Notes: generated by a model from the sequence alone, not told the origin. A stretch of 64,000 bases of DNA from Piper betle (GCA_033002965.1 JAURVB010012599.1:62001-126000), one strand, 5' to 3'. Counted from the stretch's first letter, positions 23,513 to 36,029 are shown. Numbers and translations: made by a program.

Positions 23513-23790
23513 TCCAAATACACAGATTGCTACGGTCTTGAGAATGACAAGATCATACCGATCCATCTAACTACCATCCTTTCAGAAATATGGTTTGAAG
23601 AAGGTAGAATCCCAACAAAAAGAAGTACAAGGTCTTTTGGCAGCGGACAAGACTTCCATTTATCCGACATTTCCAGCACTTGATGGCGAGAGAGATTAGG
23701 ATCAGAGACCGGTAAGGCAGTTGCATAAACTGAATGCACAAAATCATTGCCCTTAACTGCCAAGCCTGTAGCATCTTCCAGTGTAAATCC
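23513..23790 (-). pseudogene. Fragment of a plant beta-1,3-galactosyltransferase (Hyp-O-galactosyltransferase type)
   Basis: On the minus strand a splice acceptor (TTGGCAG) precedes 23790. The frame then encodes GFTLEDATGLAVKGND, HSVYATALPVSDP, EMSDKWKSCPLP and SNHISERMVVR, which match the galectin-to-GT31 junction of plant GALT enzymes. Directly after ERMVVR the reading changes frame to DRYDLVILKTVAIC, which belongs later in the same protein, and ends at a donor-like GTGAGT. About 35 family residues and an intron are therefore missing between the two blocks. Intron borders at both ends show that genomic DNA, not cDNA, was captured. Confidence 0.8.
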
Positions 23791-24126
23791 CTGCCAAAAG
23801 AACAAGAGAATTAGTGCAGATAAACTACCAAGGAAATATTGAAAACTTCTTCAATAATTTCTACTACTAATGGAGTCAAGTGTATTCAAGAAGGCACTCG
23901 AGACAAAAAATTGTGCTATGACCAATAAAAAGAACTCCTCGATGCTATTTTCGGTAGACTAACCGATTTGAAATTATGTATTACAAAAACAAGAAACATT
24001 AATATGCAATCTGCTTCCATAAAGATAACATTCTCCAAAAAACAAATTTGTTGTACTCGGACCTGTCGTAGATATTTGTCGAAAACAAACTTGTGGGTAA
24101 GTTCCTACCAAAAATAATCAATCCCT

Positions 24127-24399
24127 TCATTTGGCCATATCCATTATAAGAAGAATATGCTTCTTCAATTGAACCGACTTCATTCTTATACAAGGCATTA
24201 ATAACTCATACAATTGACCTTGGCACTCTTCATTTCTATTTACTCCTTTTATCACCTCATTTATATTTTCAACATCTTTCTCACTATTATCCTCAACAAT
24301 TTCTTTCATAAAGACCTTTGAGTTTATCCTTAGCAGTCCTACATGTATACAACAATGTAACAAGGAACAATCGTCATCATTCAAAAGCTTATGCAACAA
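24127..24399 (-). other. Open frame of unknown identity inside the gene-fragment element
   Basis: A frame of about 90 codons contains the acidic stretch EIVEDNSEKDVENINEV. It was not recognised. It could be a fourth captured fragment or chance. Confidence 0.2.
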
Positions 24400-25799
24400 T
24401 GAAACTTAAAAAGCAATATACCTTATTTTCCTGCTTGCCTTATCTAGACTTGACATGGTTTGATGATAATTACGGTAGCTTCTCCTTCTCCGGGTTATGC
24501 AACATTTGAAAAAAGTATTCCCTTATAATCAAAACACATACAATTGTAGACAACAAAAATAAACCCATCTTAATAAGATAAAGCTCTACTCCATGCCATG
24601 CCTAAAAATTTCAAAAATAAACAAATGTAGCTTTCAATCAATACAAACCAAGATTCAATCACATAAATGCAAATGGAGATAGGGCAGAGTGGTCGACGGG
24701 GGTGGACTACGAAAAGTGGGTTTCTAGCAAGTCATTCATCATTGGTGACAATCTCAGTATGCTATTCATCTTTGTGGCCTGGATTTTAACTTTCTTATGA
24801 ACATGTTTGATAGTGAGTTACATTTATACAGCAATCTACATATTTAACTCCTAGACATTGTGTTCTTAGTCATTTTTCTTTTGATGTCCCTCCATCATAT
24901 ATATGAACCGGTTTTACAGTTTAAAATACTCTTTTTACAAAATATTGGTTAAAATGAATTTGCAAACTTCACTGATTTCATTACTCCTCGCTGCCCAGGC
25001 TAGTAAAGATAAAATATGCATCTAGAAAACCCAGTTGGAGATATGTAAAACATGCTAGTATTACCTGAAAAAAAATCAACTATTATAACAAAAAAACTGA
25101 AATCAGCTCACAAATATGAAAAAACAAAAATCAACTAGAAACAAGAGCATTCCAACAATAAGCCCTCAAAATGAGGTAAATAAATAGATAAACAAAACCC
25201 AAAATGCCAAAGGATAGTTAGAACACGCGGGATTAGAAAGGGACCTGAAATTGGGGAGATGAGATACTGTTATGTTGGATTGGTGGGTATGGGATGTAGT
25301 TTTTGGGGGTAGCCGGCGGCGGTGCAGGGGGTGAACGGTAGCCAAGGGGCCGGGACCGCCGATGGTGTGGAGAGGCAGCGGTGGCAAGGCCTAGAGAGGC
25401 AACGGGAGGAAGAGCCTAGCCGGTGGCAAGGTTAGATCTGGCCGGTAGGATGAGGAGGCGGTGGCAAGGGCTGGAGAAGCTGTGGGAGGAGGAGGGGCGC
25501 TGCACAACGGTTTTGATACGTAAGATGATGGTTAGTTTAATCTGGACCTACCTGATGCATGGACGGCCAGGATCATAGATTGGAACACAGAAGGTTTTTT
25601 GCCCAAGCTATATATATATATATAAGTAGCAATTAAACTATTAATCAGAGATAGATTAAATATTTTAATATTATTATGCCTACGTGATCAATGACATAAT
25701 AAATTTAATGATTAAGTTTTAGGAATAATTAAATTTACTTTAGGAACAGGAACAGTATATTTTAATTGCTATCCTCATTACTCTATAAGCTTACATGAT

Positions 25800-25859
25800 C
25801 TGCATATCAAGGAAGCCTTGCATTGAATGTAAAAACTCAAGGCTATGACATGCTCCCTG
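25800..25859 (+). pseudogene. Endogenous pararetrovirus, movement-protein remnant, part left of the solo LTR
   Basis: The reading frame to the left of the CCCTG target duplication is in phase with the viral frame resuming at 27490. The viral fragment therefore spanned this site before LTR-C inserted. A stop or frameshift lies just left of 25800, and viral homology further left (25625-25800) is uncertain. Confidence 0.45.
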
Positions 25860-27489
25860 TGTAAAACCCTGAAAATAATTAGGTTAGTTTATTTAGGGTT
25901 TTGTAAATTTTAAAATGAATCAATTATTTAATTAAATTAATTTTTAGAAATCAATATTTTATCAATTATAACCCATTCATAGTTTTTAACCTTTCGTTAT
26001 CACACAAATATAGTTATGAGTAATTACGTTCTTTTCTATAAAATTTAATATAGTGACTTCTTAAATTCCACACATATTTATAAAATTTAATATAATGACT
26101 TTTAGAATTCCACACATATTCTTCTATATAAAGGAAAGTTCTGTTATTAAATGAGAAATTCTCTGGATAGGTTGTGAGCACATTTGACACATAAAGGGGA
26201 AGACTTTAGGATTATTTGTTATAGTTACGGGTTCTTCACCAAATTTTTAGGTCAGTATAATTATTTAAAATATTGTATTTTCCCTTGTGGACAACTTGGC
26301 CAGCCTAGCCCAGATTCGACCACCATGCACCGAGTGCAACTGGGGTCAAGGAATTGACTCAGTCTGACACGGGCTACACCCTTCATAATTCAATAATGGT
26401 CATGTCAGAAAGGACCTGACAGCCCATAATACAATAAATTGGACATGGCAGATTGGACTCGCCAGCAAACTATGGACATGGTTGATTGGACTCATCAGCC
26501 GATAATGGACATGGCAGATTGGACTCGCCAGCTGGTAGCAGACATGATGGACTAACCCATCAGTCAATTACGGACATGGTGGATTGGACTCGCCAGCCGA
26601 TAACGAACATGGCGGATTGGACTCTCCAGACGGTAATGAACATGATGGACTGACCCATTAGCCAATAAATTGGACATGGCGGATTGGACTAGCCAGTAAA
26701 TTATGGACATGGTGGATTGGACTCACCAGCTGATAACGGACATGGCGGATTGGACTCGCCAGCCAGTAATGGACATGATTGATTGATCCAACAACCAATA
26801 AATTGGACATGGTGGATTGGACTCACCAGCCGATACGGACATGGTGGATTGGACTCACCAGTCGATAACGGACATCGTGGATTGGACTTGCCAGTCGATA
26901 ACGGACATCGTGGATTGGACTTGCCAGTTGGTAATGGACATGATAGACTAACCCATCAGCCAATAGATGGACAGATGGACTGAACCATCAGCTAATAAAT
27001 GGACATGTTGGAATGGTCTTAACAGCCAATATTATAGATAATGATAGGGAGTTTATAGACTTGTTTTATTTAATTATACGGCTTAGTGTTTAATCACTAA
27101 TGCAGAATTGCCTCCACAGGTTAGCAGCTGAAACTAAAGACTAAGAGACGACTGGGTGGTTCTTCTACCAACTGACTGGGTGGTTCTTCTACCAACTCAG
27201 GTGGTGAATAGATAATAAGCAGACTTCTCTTTTTACTTTTTGTGTTATAAATGTGGCTATAGGAAACGGTCCAAAACTGTGGGATGATTATTTCAGACAT
27301 TGTCATTTGAACCATAAGTTCTTTTAAGTTAGAAATGCTAAACTTATTTGGTTTCATATTATTCATGTAACCTTTTAAGTAACACCCGATCTTGTTAGGA
27401 CTGGTTATTATAGAATTGGTTTAGTTAAATTTTGAGTAACAGTTGGCAAGCAATGCCCACAATATCGTGAAACTTGGCGGGTCGTTACA
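25860..27489 (+). mobile_element. Solo LTR, family C, plus orientation, 1,630 bp
   Basis: It runs from TGTAAAACCCTG to GGCGGGTCGTTACA, flanked by the exact duplication CCCTG at 25855-25859 and 27490-27494. The inverted terminal motif TGTAA/TTACA is clear. It shares blocks with 17450-19219 in reverse, such as CCACCATGCACCGAGTGC at 26322. It interrupts the pararetroviral movement-protein frame. Confidence 0.9.
26390..27010. repeat. Minisatellite, unit 33 bp, inside solo LTR-C
   Basis: The unit is GGACATGGCGGATTGGACTC followed by GCCAGCCGATAAC, repeated about eighteen times with variants. A subset has a diverged GACTAACCCATCAG form recurring every few units, which suggests a higher-order pattern. 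The array sits where the opposite LTR-C copy has its unrelated 109-bp array. Confidence 0.85.
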
Positions 27490-28305
27490 CCCTGGATCCA
27501 TGAACTTATGTATTATATATCGTATATGCATAAAAGCTATGATAGGTATAAGCCCTAATTCAAGGATAGAATCTCACAAAGGCAAAACTACACTGTTCCA
27601 AATAGATAGTAATAAAGCTAATATTATTATTCCTAAAACAATAACTTGGGATGAAATTGAATGCCACAATCGTGGAAATTAAAAAATGTTATTCCACCTA
27701 AAATAATACAAAGAACTACTAAGAAATTATAGAAAATAATAACGAAAATATTGAAATAATATTCTGTAGACCTAGTACTTATACTAGACCAAGTATTTCT
27801 ACAAGATCAGATAAGTCTGAAATAGAAGAAACTAGTGTAAAAGGGATATATATTTCTGAGCAACAAATCCCTCATGGAATTTACTAAGATGAACCAACAT
27901 TTTCTGAAATGAATTTAAAATTAAATATGTGTCAACTCCAACCTAATAGTAAAAAAATGTTCTCCGGAATTTATATTACCAAAACATGAAAATTTTAGAA
28001 AATGGTATTTAAATACTCACAATATCTAAAATTAATAGGCTATGAAATATCTTTTGTTGATTGGTATGAAACTACCCAAATCCATGAAATAAATGTTTTT
28101 AATGAAACAAGGACGTGAGATACCATTGATGGAAAAATAATTACCAGTAAACATCCACCTGTTGGTAATATAAAATATGGTAATATAGAAGTAACCTCAT
28201 ATATAACTATTGATAAAAAAACCAATGAAGATATAGCAGTAGTTATGAAACAAAATAATTATGCTCATTTACATTTACAAACTTCAGCAACTCAATGTTA
28301 GACTA
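27490..28305 (+). pseudogene. Endogenous pararetrovirus, movement-protein remnant
   Basis: Several short + strand frames read in series resemble a movement protein of Caulimoviridae (30K superfamily). An open stretch runs over the first 190 bases, and further stretches at about 27780-28300 are broken by in-frame stops and frameshifts. In exogenous viruses this protein modifies plasmodesmata for cell-to-cell spread. The call rests on residue pattern and on the coat-protein remnant following in the expected order. It is non-functional because of the breaks and because two insertions flank it. The genus is not determined; a florendovirus- or petuvirus-like ancestor is possible. Confidence 0.6.
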
Positions 28306-29365
28306 TTTTCAATAACATGCAAGTATACACGGTCAAAACAAGTAGTATGATGATAAATTAGAGTATCGTTCCCACAGAGAGATGAATTTCCTTAAATTAA
28401 TTAAAGAATATAAAATTAAGAACAAAACAGAAATAATTGACTTAACGAAATCTAAATAATAACTTAAATAAAAAGCGGAGTTAAAATTATAAAACTCGTT
28501 CTAGAGTCGAATTTCCCTTAACATGAATTTAATCTTCATCAAATCTTACTCTTATCTTTTATTCCCTCGGATTGGCGATATAGGATAATTATATGGCATG
28601 GTGGCTCCCGCTCCTTCATGATTCTATTATTTTGCCTCAATTTCTACCTCCCGGTGATAATTGATTAATTGACAAAATAATGCATTAAGATTTGCCTTGC
28701 AATCGCATACAGTGTTGTGTATCTCCCTACCACAACGACAACTAGTCAAAAGACTCGTCGTATGATGAATTATCAATGACTAATCTAATTAATTTCTCCC
28801 GAAATCTAATTAAACCTCATGATCTAAAAAATAGGTGATCAATCTACTCTTAGCATTAAGAATATGACAATTTAAACAATCCGATTGAATAAAAGAATAA
28901 GAGGTTGAAATGAATTTAATTAAATCATGTTAAGTTCCATTCTTCTCTAGAACGAAATAAAAGACTACTACATAATATAAATAGAAAACATTATAAAGAA
29001 GAAATTAATTTTTATTATGAAAGAAAAAGGAATTATAAAAACTAAAACTACTACTTTCACTTCACTCTGAAGCCAAGAGATGAGATATGAAACAACAAAT
29101 GACCACCATTTTGTATAGAAGTGGAGATACAAGAATTCGAAGAGGGTGTTCACAAATCGACGTAGCCTAATTAATTATAATGTCTCTTCAAGTTTCCAAC
29201 TGTTCGACTCCATTGAACACCATGAATTGTAGCCATTGGGTTGTGTCAAGTGTCATCACCAATAAAATCCAAAGCTTAATTTATTCATCTTTTTCTGCTT
29301 TGAAACACCAAAATTAAGCATATTTAATAAAATATTAATTAACTAGAATATAATGAAAAATATCA
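28306..29365. mobile_element. AT-rich insertion splitting the pararetrovirus
   Basis: The left part (CAAGTATACACGGTCAAAAC .. AGAGTATCGTTCCCAC) is a dispersed repeat also found at 19862-20000. Viral homology stops before it and resumes after it. Exact ends and a target duplication were not found. No coding signal was seen. Confidence 0.5.
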
Positions 29366-30970
29366 TTAAATTAATAATGTTTATACCCCAGAAGTACAAA
29401 ATCATATTAAAAATATGGGTAAATATTATGTATTTTAAACACTTAACACTAAACTTTCTCTTTTGGAAGATAAACGGCTACCTAGAGATGAGGGAAAGAC
29501 TGTAGACACTAAAGTAAATGACAATATAACTTCTATTATAATAAAACCTCCATTAGAATCAACGAAAAACTTTAAAACTAAAAAATCTATAAATGAAGAA
29601 TTTTTAGAAAAATTAACGAAGAGATTAAGTGGATTAAAATTAAATGAATCTATCAAAGTAATCACAGAAACTGAAGATTTAGAAATTCTTGAAGAAAACT
29701 TAGATGAATTATATAGTTAGTTTCATTCTTCAGAAAAATTGAAATGGCTAAGCCTATACAAACACAACCTCTTTCTACAGGAAGACATTACTATCAAAGG
29801 CCTACTCCCGCTTCAATTTTATTTGAAGAAACATGTATTAATTCTGGTCTTTCTTATTCTAGTAGAGAGATATATGAATGGAATATAGATGGATAATCTG
29901 AATATCAAATAATTATTACTTTACATAATATGTTAATGTATTCTACTATATGTACAATTAATAATAATTCAGATAGATAAATAGCGGAACTTATAGTTGC
30001 TGGTTTTTCTGGTATACTAAAGGGCTAGTGGGATCACTATCTCCAGCCAGTACAAAAAATAGAAATAATCTCTACAACAAAATTAGATGCTACTACAAAT
30101 CAATTAATAGAAGATGTTGTATATACTCTGATATTAGCAATTTTACATCATTTTGTAGGAGATCCAACATTTTTAAAAGAGAGAACTCAAGAACTAATAA
30201 TGAGTTTAAAATGTCCAACTTTAACCAATTATAGATGGTGTAAAGATACGTTTTTAGCATTATTATTCCAAAGAAAAGATTCTAATCTAGAATTCTGGAA
30301 GGAAAGATTTATAGCTGGATTACATAATGGTACTATAATGTAAGGAACTTTTACTTTTGGAAAATTACATAATGATATAGTTGTTTAAGGATTAAGTTTA
30401 TGTAATGACTTAAATCTTAAACAACAACTCAAAAGACAAAAATTATTAGGAAAGAAAGAATTAGGGGAATTTTGTAAACAATTTGGAACTCAACTCTCTC
30501 CAATAATTCCTATTATAAAAAAATCTTTTATGAGAAGAAAATCAAAACCTATTAAAAAAGAAATAAAAGAAAAAGGTAAGAAAGTAATAAATAAAAGAAA
30601 ATCTAAACCTCAACTTAGTAAAAATAGACCTCTAATATGTTGGGATTTTGGTCAATCCGGACATACTAAAAATCAATGTAAATTAAGAAAGAACATTAAA
30701 GAACTTAATATTCCTGAAGAAAAAAAGGAAAGTTTGTTTTCTTTATTAAAAGAATTAAGTGATAATTCAGATTATGAAGCACTAGAAATAGACGAATCAA
30801 ATTATTCAACCAGAAGTTCTGAATCTGATACTTCTGACTCTGAATGTGACAAAAAAGATACATGTAATGTATTAAATAATTTAAGTATAAATATGATTAA
30901 TTCACAGGAATCTTTATTATTAGATATTATAGACCATATTCAGGATATAGCTCAAAAAGAGAGCTATTAG
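29366..30970 (+). pseudogene. Endogenous pararetrovirus, coat-protein region remnant
   Basis: The region opens with a charged stretch (29463-29720) of coiled-coil character. A coat-protein-like sequence follows from about 29745 and is interrupted by several stops. The conserved caulimovirid block around an FWKERF motif lies at about 30290-30310, and a basic region at about 30530-30610. A CCHC zinc knuckle at 30638-30679 has lost its second Cys (C-x2-F-x4-H-x4-C). An acidic, Ser-rich tail runs to 30970. Gene order matches Caulimoviridae. The sequence ends at about 31083 in (TAAA)n/(TA)n before any protease, reverse transcriptase or RNase H, so the copy cannot replicate. Confidence 0.75.
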
Positions 30971-31083
30971 AAAAGGTTATAGCATCTACAAAAAAAATAA
31001 AAGATTAAAACTAAAAATAGAAGCTATAGCTTATTCTTCATATTCCATGACTGTAGTTTATGATAGAATGAAAATAAAAACCT

Positions 31084-31261
31084 ATTACCCTAAATAAATA
31101 AATAAATAAATTATATATATATATATATATACCAATGCTGCCATGCACTGAATCAAAATGCAGCGCATAGGCACCGTTTTTAATTTGGGGCGTTGGATCA
31201 AAATCCAACAGCCCAAACATGTTTTTCACGTTTTTTCCACCGTCCCCTCTTTTCTCCTCTG
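31084..31261. repeat. (TAAA)n/(TA)n microsatellite and adjoining end of a TA-associated element
   Basis: TAAA repeats (31093-31110) pass into a TA run to about 31131. ACCAATGCTGCCATGCAC and GGCGTTGGATCAAAATCC follow, resembling the subterminal layout of the other (TA)n-flanked elements. No partner end was found. Confidence 0.4.
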
Positions 31262-32113
31262 ATGCATGAATCGGTTGATTCCGTGCGGAATCAGCCGATT
31301 TAAATCAGATCGGCATCGTGCCGATCCAATTTCAGGGCCGAATTGGTCAGCCCCGAATCGGTCACCGAATCGCCCGAGTTCGGCTGATTCCGAGTGATTT
31401 AACTCGGAATCGGAATCGGCCGATTTAAATCGGAATCGGTTTTTTTAGGAAATTACTAAAATACCCTAGGTATGATTTTTATTAAATTATTTAAGCATGG
31501 GTAAAATGATAATTTGGATTTTAAAAACCTAAAATTAAACACGCTCCCCCCACACCGCCGCCGCTCGTCCACCTGCCGCCGCCCCGTTTCCGCCCTCTGC
31601 CGTGCGTCCCCGACTCCGGGCTCACCACCAACCGGGCTGCCGACCACGCAACGTCGCCGCCGACGTGTGGCCGGACCGAATTGGGCTGTGACGCACAAAT
31701 CGCCGCCGACTCCGGGCCGCCGACTGTTCATCTGACAGGGCGGCCGCGAGACTTGCCGCCAACCGGGCCGCTAGCGGCGGCGGGGGGTAAAGAGCGGAGG
31801 GTGGCATTCTCGTAATTAAAAGTTGACTCGACTCTAACTCGAGTTAAAAATAATAATTAATTTAGAATAATTTTAAAAAAATCTTAAAAAAATATTTAAA
31901 AATATCATAAACTATAACACACAGAATAATATCAAAATAACATCAATACCTAATCTTAATATATTTATATTATGAACTGTCAAATTATTATATATGACTG
32001 ATTAAACTAATCTGGACCGATTCAACTGAACCGATTCCTGGCCGATTCAGACCGATTCCGATTCCGATTCTGACTCCCTGGAAAACCGATTCTGATTCCG
32101 ATTACGATTCATG
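31262..32113. repeat. Candidate inverted-repeat element with GAATCGG subterminal words and a GC-rich core
   Basis: The left end TGCATGAATCGG and reversed right end TGCATGAATCG match over 11 bp. GATTCCGATT/AATCGGAATC words crowd both sides. The GC-rich core (31540-31800), followed by TTGACTCGACTC, resembles the leader and CTCGAGTC segment of LTR-A, so part may be a decayed LTR-A relative. No target duplication was seen. Confidence 0.35.
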
Positions 32114-32123
32114 CAACTATGGT

Positions 32124-32892
32124 TCTGACATGACCATCATCCTTCTCTTCTGTTCTGATCCCCACTGCTAATTCGGCGAAAAAACCTAGGTCACCCCTAA
32201 GGGCCTATTGGGTTGGTCAACTAGATACTCTAGAGTATCGCAAGGTTAGAATCTGAGCTATGTCTGGGAAAACTATTGCGAGGGTAAGACCTACCTGCTA
32301 GCATCTACCCATGTCCCTCTAATCCTCATCTATGTGGAAAGTCACCTACATGTACTCCCAGGAAACTCAATCCTAAGTCCTACAACCATCCTAAGGTGTG
32401 CTATAAGTCTCCTGTTAGGTACAAGTGTTTAAGGAACTGCACCGCTCACTGGGTCCTAGTTGACTCGGTCCTCAGTCAAATATCTCACTTTGTTCTATAA
32501 GAAAACAAGGATAACTGCTATGACTCTACTGCATACTATGGCTCAGGTGACTATCTACACAACCACAAACTACTACTGAAGGGAGGCGAGAACACCTGTA
32601 CATACACAGCGTGTCTCAAGGAGTATGATGACATACTTTGCATGGGGCTGGAGAATCCGCATCTGGTCTGTGACGTACTCTGGTCAATGTATACTCATCT
32701 CAATAATCTGGACAACTGATAGTAGAACTGAAATATCTAGAGGGGTGAGTGGAAAGCTGTCTGTTATCTTTGGGTTATAGGAAGGGATGCTGAATCTCAT
32801 GGAAATCTAGTCACACTGCTCAATAACTCTCAATAGGGGACATCTCATCCTCACATGTGGTATCTGATGCAAGGTAAACAGGGAATCCATTA
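32124..32892 (-). mobile_element. Older LTR-A internal-region fragment, left half
   Basis: It aligns with 36238-37040 of the young element's internal region (for example CATGACCATCATCCTTCTC and CTCTAGAGTATCGCAAGGTT) with many differences. It continues after the insertion at 42602, so the young element landed in a relic of its own family. Confidence 0.75.
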
Positions 32893-35800
32893 TGTAACAC
32901 CCCAAATCCGGTCCACACTCGTGAACCGAACCGGCATGTTACAGGCCCCGGTTAAGTCGGCTAACCCGAACCTAACTCATGCGGATCCAATCTCGGCGTC
33001 TTAAGATGAAGATACAACTCGCAATGCATGGATGAATACACAAACCTAACATGGTACTACATGAATGACATGCAAGTCAGAGTACACACCAAAACCATCC
33101 CGATAAAAATTAATAAAAGTTTTGAAATATGACGGACAGAATTTCCCCTAAAAATGCAATTAGGGGCCACCCTGTCAAATATACATATAAAAATATATAT
33201 AATCAAGTATCAAACAATTTCATTCACGCAGAATCTAATTTACTATACTCTCATTCTGAAGCTTGGGTGTCAACCCATCACACTTTTGCTGCGCTACTCT
33301 GATCATTTCATTTCATCTCATTGTCAAGCCTCAAACATTTACTCATAGCATGTTTATAAAATAACATCATAAACAAAATATTAAACATTCAATCACCCGA
33401 TGTGTGTGTGCAGAAGACCTTATTGCTCCTCCGTCCTGGCCGGCCATCCATCTCGTGCTTATCACCTACATATATATAAGAAAAACGTCAGTAACAAGCG
33501 TTACTGGTCCGGAAAATAAAATAACTATAACAAGCTGGCTATGAGAGCAAACTCTCATATGAAAGAAAACCATATACTTCCTCAAGAACACTCTGAAGGG
33601 CACTACTGAGGAGCCACTGGGCTGCAGACCCGGTAGCATCCCGAACTTACTGCTGCTGGTACTGTGCTACTCTCAGCACTTCTTTTTCAGTACTTCTCGT
33701 GAAACTTTATCCTAAGCCCTCTCCTTACCTCCATATTTCTCCTGGCCTTGAGCACGAAGGCCGAGTACTCTCAGGCAGTCGCCTTTAGTACCCTTTGAAC
33801 CACAAGTCCGGACATGCGCTGTACTAAACAGTACCCGTAAACCTCCACGTTCTCCGGGTGTGAGGAACTCAAACGCGGAGTTGTCAGGATCCCTCGGGAA
33901 TGGAACAGTCCGCTGGCACTAATCCAGAGCCCGCTTTGACTGTCACGGCATCCTCTGCATGGTACGTGCAGTCGGTTTCTCCATCTCTCGTCTCACTGAA
34001 AACTCGATAAAACTATATATATAGGCCTGGGAAGGGATTCATATAATAGGCCCGAAGGCAACTTGTGGTGGATCTTGTTTTCGAAATCATCCTCGAGGGA
34101 TCTCATCCTCGAGGGGTTATTAATCCGGAAAATACTCGGTTAAATGGCCCGAGTTAAGTGGGATCCGATAAAACGCCACTTAACCCGTCCTGCAGACAAT
34201 AAATTAAACATACAATAGAAGAGCGTAAATCAGAGACGAGTCCTAAACGGACCTGGTAGAAGCTCCAAGCGTGTCATCGCGCCTAGGCGGCGAGCTCCTA
34301 CTCCGTACCTACACATCAAAACTAAATACTAACGCCCGCTAACTAAATGATGCATCAAACTCAACACACATCAATCACAATTCAATCATCAACAATCCAG
34401 CAACAGTTAAATAATCATGAATTTAAATAATTCTAACTCATCCTAGTCATACCAATTTTATTGTGTTTTTCTAACTTCTGTCGTGATCCATTATCATGAT
34501 CCAACTCGATCTATCTCATTAGATCACCTACATTCACCCATCCAAATCATGCATGTAACTTATCATTTTATCCCTAATTAGTCATTAATCACATCATGCG
34601 ACTCATTGTTTCATCCATCATTAAACATTAATCACATCACTAATCATAAATATGAAAATAATTCTACTCATCCTATTCCTACCAATTTTATTGTATTTTT
34701 CCTAAGTTACATTACTCGATTATCCTGCTCAATCTACTTACTTCATTAAATCACTTAACCTCCATTCACTATCAATCACATCATAAATCCTAGCATGCTG
34801 TGCTAACAATCATTATCAACTTTAAATAATCAAGTCGGAGGTAATTATACCTCACGTCGTCGGCAATCGGCGACGGTTAGGGTTCCGTCGCGCGCCTCGA
34901 AGCTCGAATTCGGCGCTCCTCGGCGTCCGAAGCTCGATCGGGCTCCACCGGGTGAGCCCCGCGGAAGATCCGGTGAATTCCGGCGAATTCCAGAAATTCC
35001 GATTTCCGGCGGTTTCCCGGCAGTTGCGGGCGGTTTTCCGGCGACTTCCGGTGGTTTTCCGGCGACTATTGCCGGTGGCGTCTACTGATCGGAAAGGGGT
35101 CGTGTTGGGTACCCTCGGAACCGGCTCGGCGAGCCCGACTCATCTACGAGGTCGACGCGGCCAACGGAGGTGGCGGCTCGCCGGAAAATCCCTAAAACAG
35201 AGCGGCGGCGTGGTGGTGTGGAGATCCGGCCGGGATGGGCGGCGCTGGCCACCGTTCCGGTCGGGGAGGGTCACTGGGTGGTCGCTCATGCTGAGGCGAC
35301 CACCTGATCATGGCGGCGATGGTCGCCGGCGGCGAAATCGACGGCGCGACCAAAAGTTGGCCGCGGCGCTATGCACGACGATTCCGGCGTCACGGCGGCC
35401 CGATTGGGGCCGGACTTGGTCGGGGCAGCATGGCGACGGCGTCGCCGAGCTGGGCGGCGTCGGTCGACGGCCGGGCGGCGCCGACAGCGGCGGCGGTGGC
35501 GCGCGAACGGGGGCGGCGCGGCACGAGGGTTTGGGCGTGAGGGAGAAAACGTCGGGGTTGTGTGTGGTGGCAAACTCGTAAATAATACTTGACTCGTCTC
35601 CGGCTCGAGTCAAGTATCATAACTAACTCGTATTAAATCCTAAAAAATTTCATAAAAATCGGGAAAAATCCCGTAAAATCAAACAACACCAAAAAAATTA
35701 TAATGACATGCTCTAGAACTATCAACCCACCCAAACTGCCCGAACGCGTCCTAACGCGGTAAACGGCCTAATATTAATTCTACGATCCACTATATATAAA

Positions 35801-36029
35801 AGTAATAAAAAAAATGACTGGCATACTCTCATATATCTGATAACTCATTCTGTTCTGCTGTATTCATGACGTTATCATCATATATTTGGGTACGCATGAC
35901 CCTCATAGCTCATACACGAGACCGGCATCGGCTCGGTACACGTGTCCTGAAACTGACTCAACTCGAAAAATAACGGTCGACCCGACCGGTTCTGAATATA
36001 AAACCCTAACTCGAATCGTGGGTTTTACA
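32893..36029 (-). repeat. 3' LTR of the LTR-A element
   Basis: It is 3,137 bp long, from TGTAACACCCCAAATCC to TCGTGGGTTTTACA on the + strand. It contains a CpG-rich core at 34855-35560, a near-palindrome CAGTAACAAGCGTTACTG at about 33490-33507 and the duplicated word CATCCTCGAGG at about 34089 and 34107. Confidence 0.9.

Larger units (their letters stand above)
21901..25608. mobile_element. (TA)n-flanked element carrying fragments of three host genes (Pack-MULE-like)
   Basis: It lies between TA runs at 21889-21900 and 25609-25624, each followed by TAAG. The two ends are loosely inverted: on the left GGTCTAGATTAAAA, then CCGCTGCACCC, then CCTTGCTACCTTGCCGCCGCC; on the reversed right GGTCCAGATTAAAC, then GTGCAGCGCCC, then CCCTTGCCACCGCC. 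That suggests inverted repeats of about 200 bp. Between them lie fragments of a CCCH/ankyrin gene, a PPR-DYW gene and a beta-1,3-galactosyltransferase gene, in mixed orientation and unrelated to one another. Such capture is known for Pack-MULEs and Helitrons. Long inverted ends and TA-rich flanks favour a Mutator-like type, but this is not proven. Confidence 0.5.

Noticed and set aside
34952..35581. 209-codon open frame in LTR-A, repeated at 41520-42149
   Set aside because: It lies in the CpG-rich LTR core, where several overlapping frames are open on both strands, and it is not preserved in the solo copy at 53449-56385. Identity between the two copies only reflects the young LTR pair.
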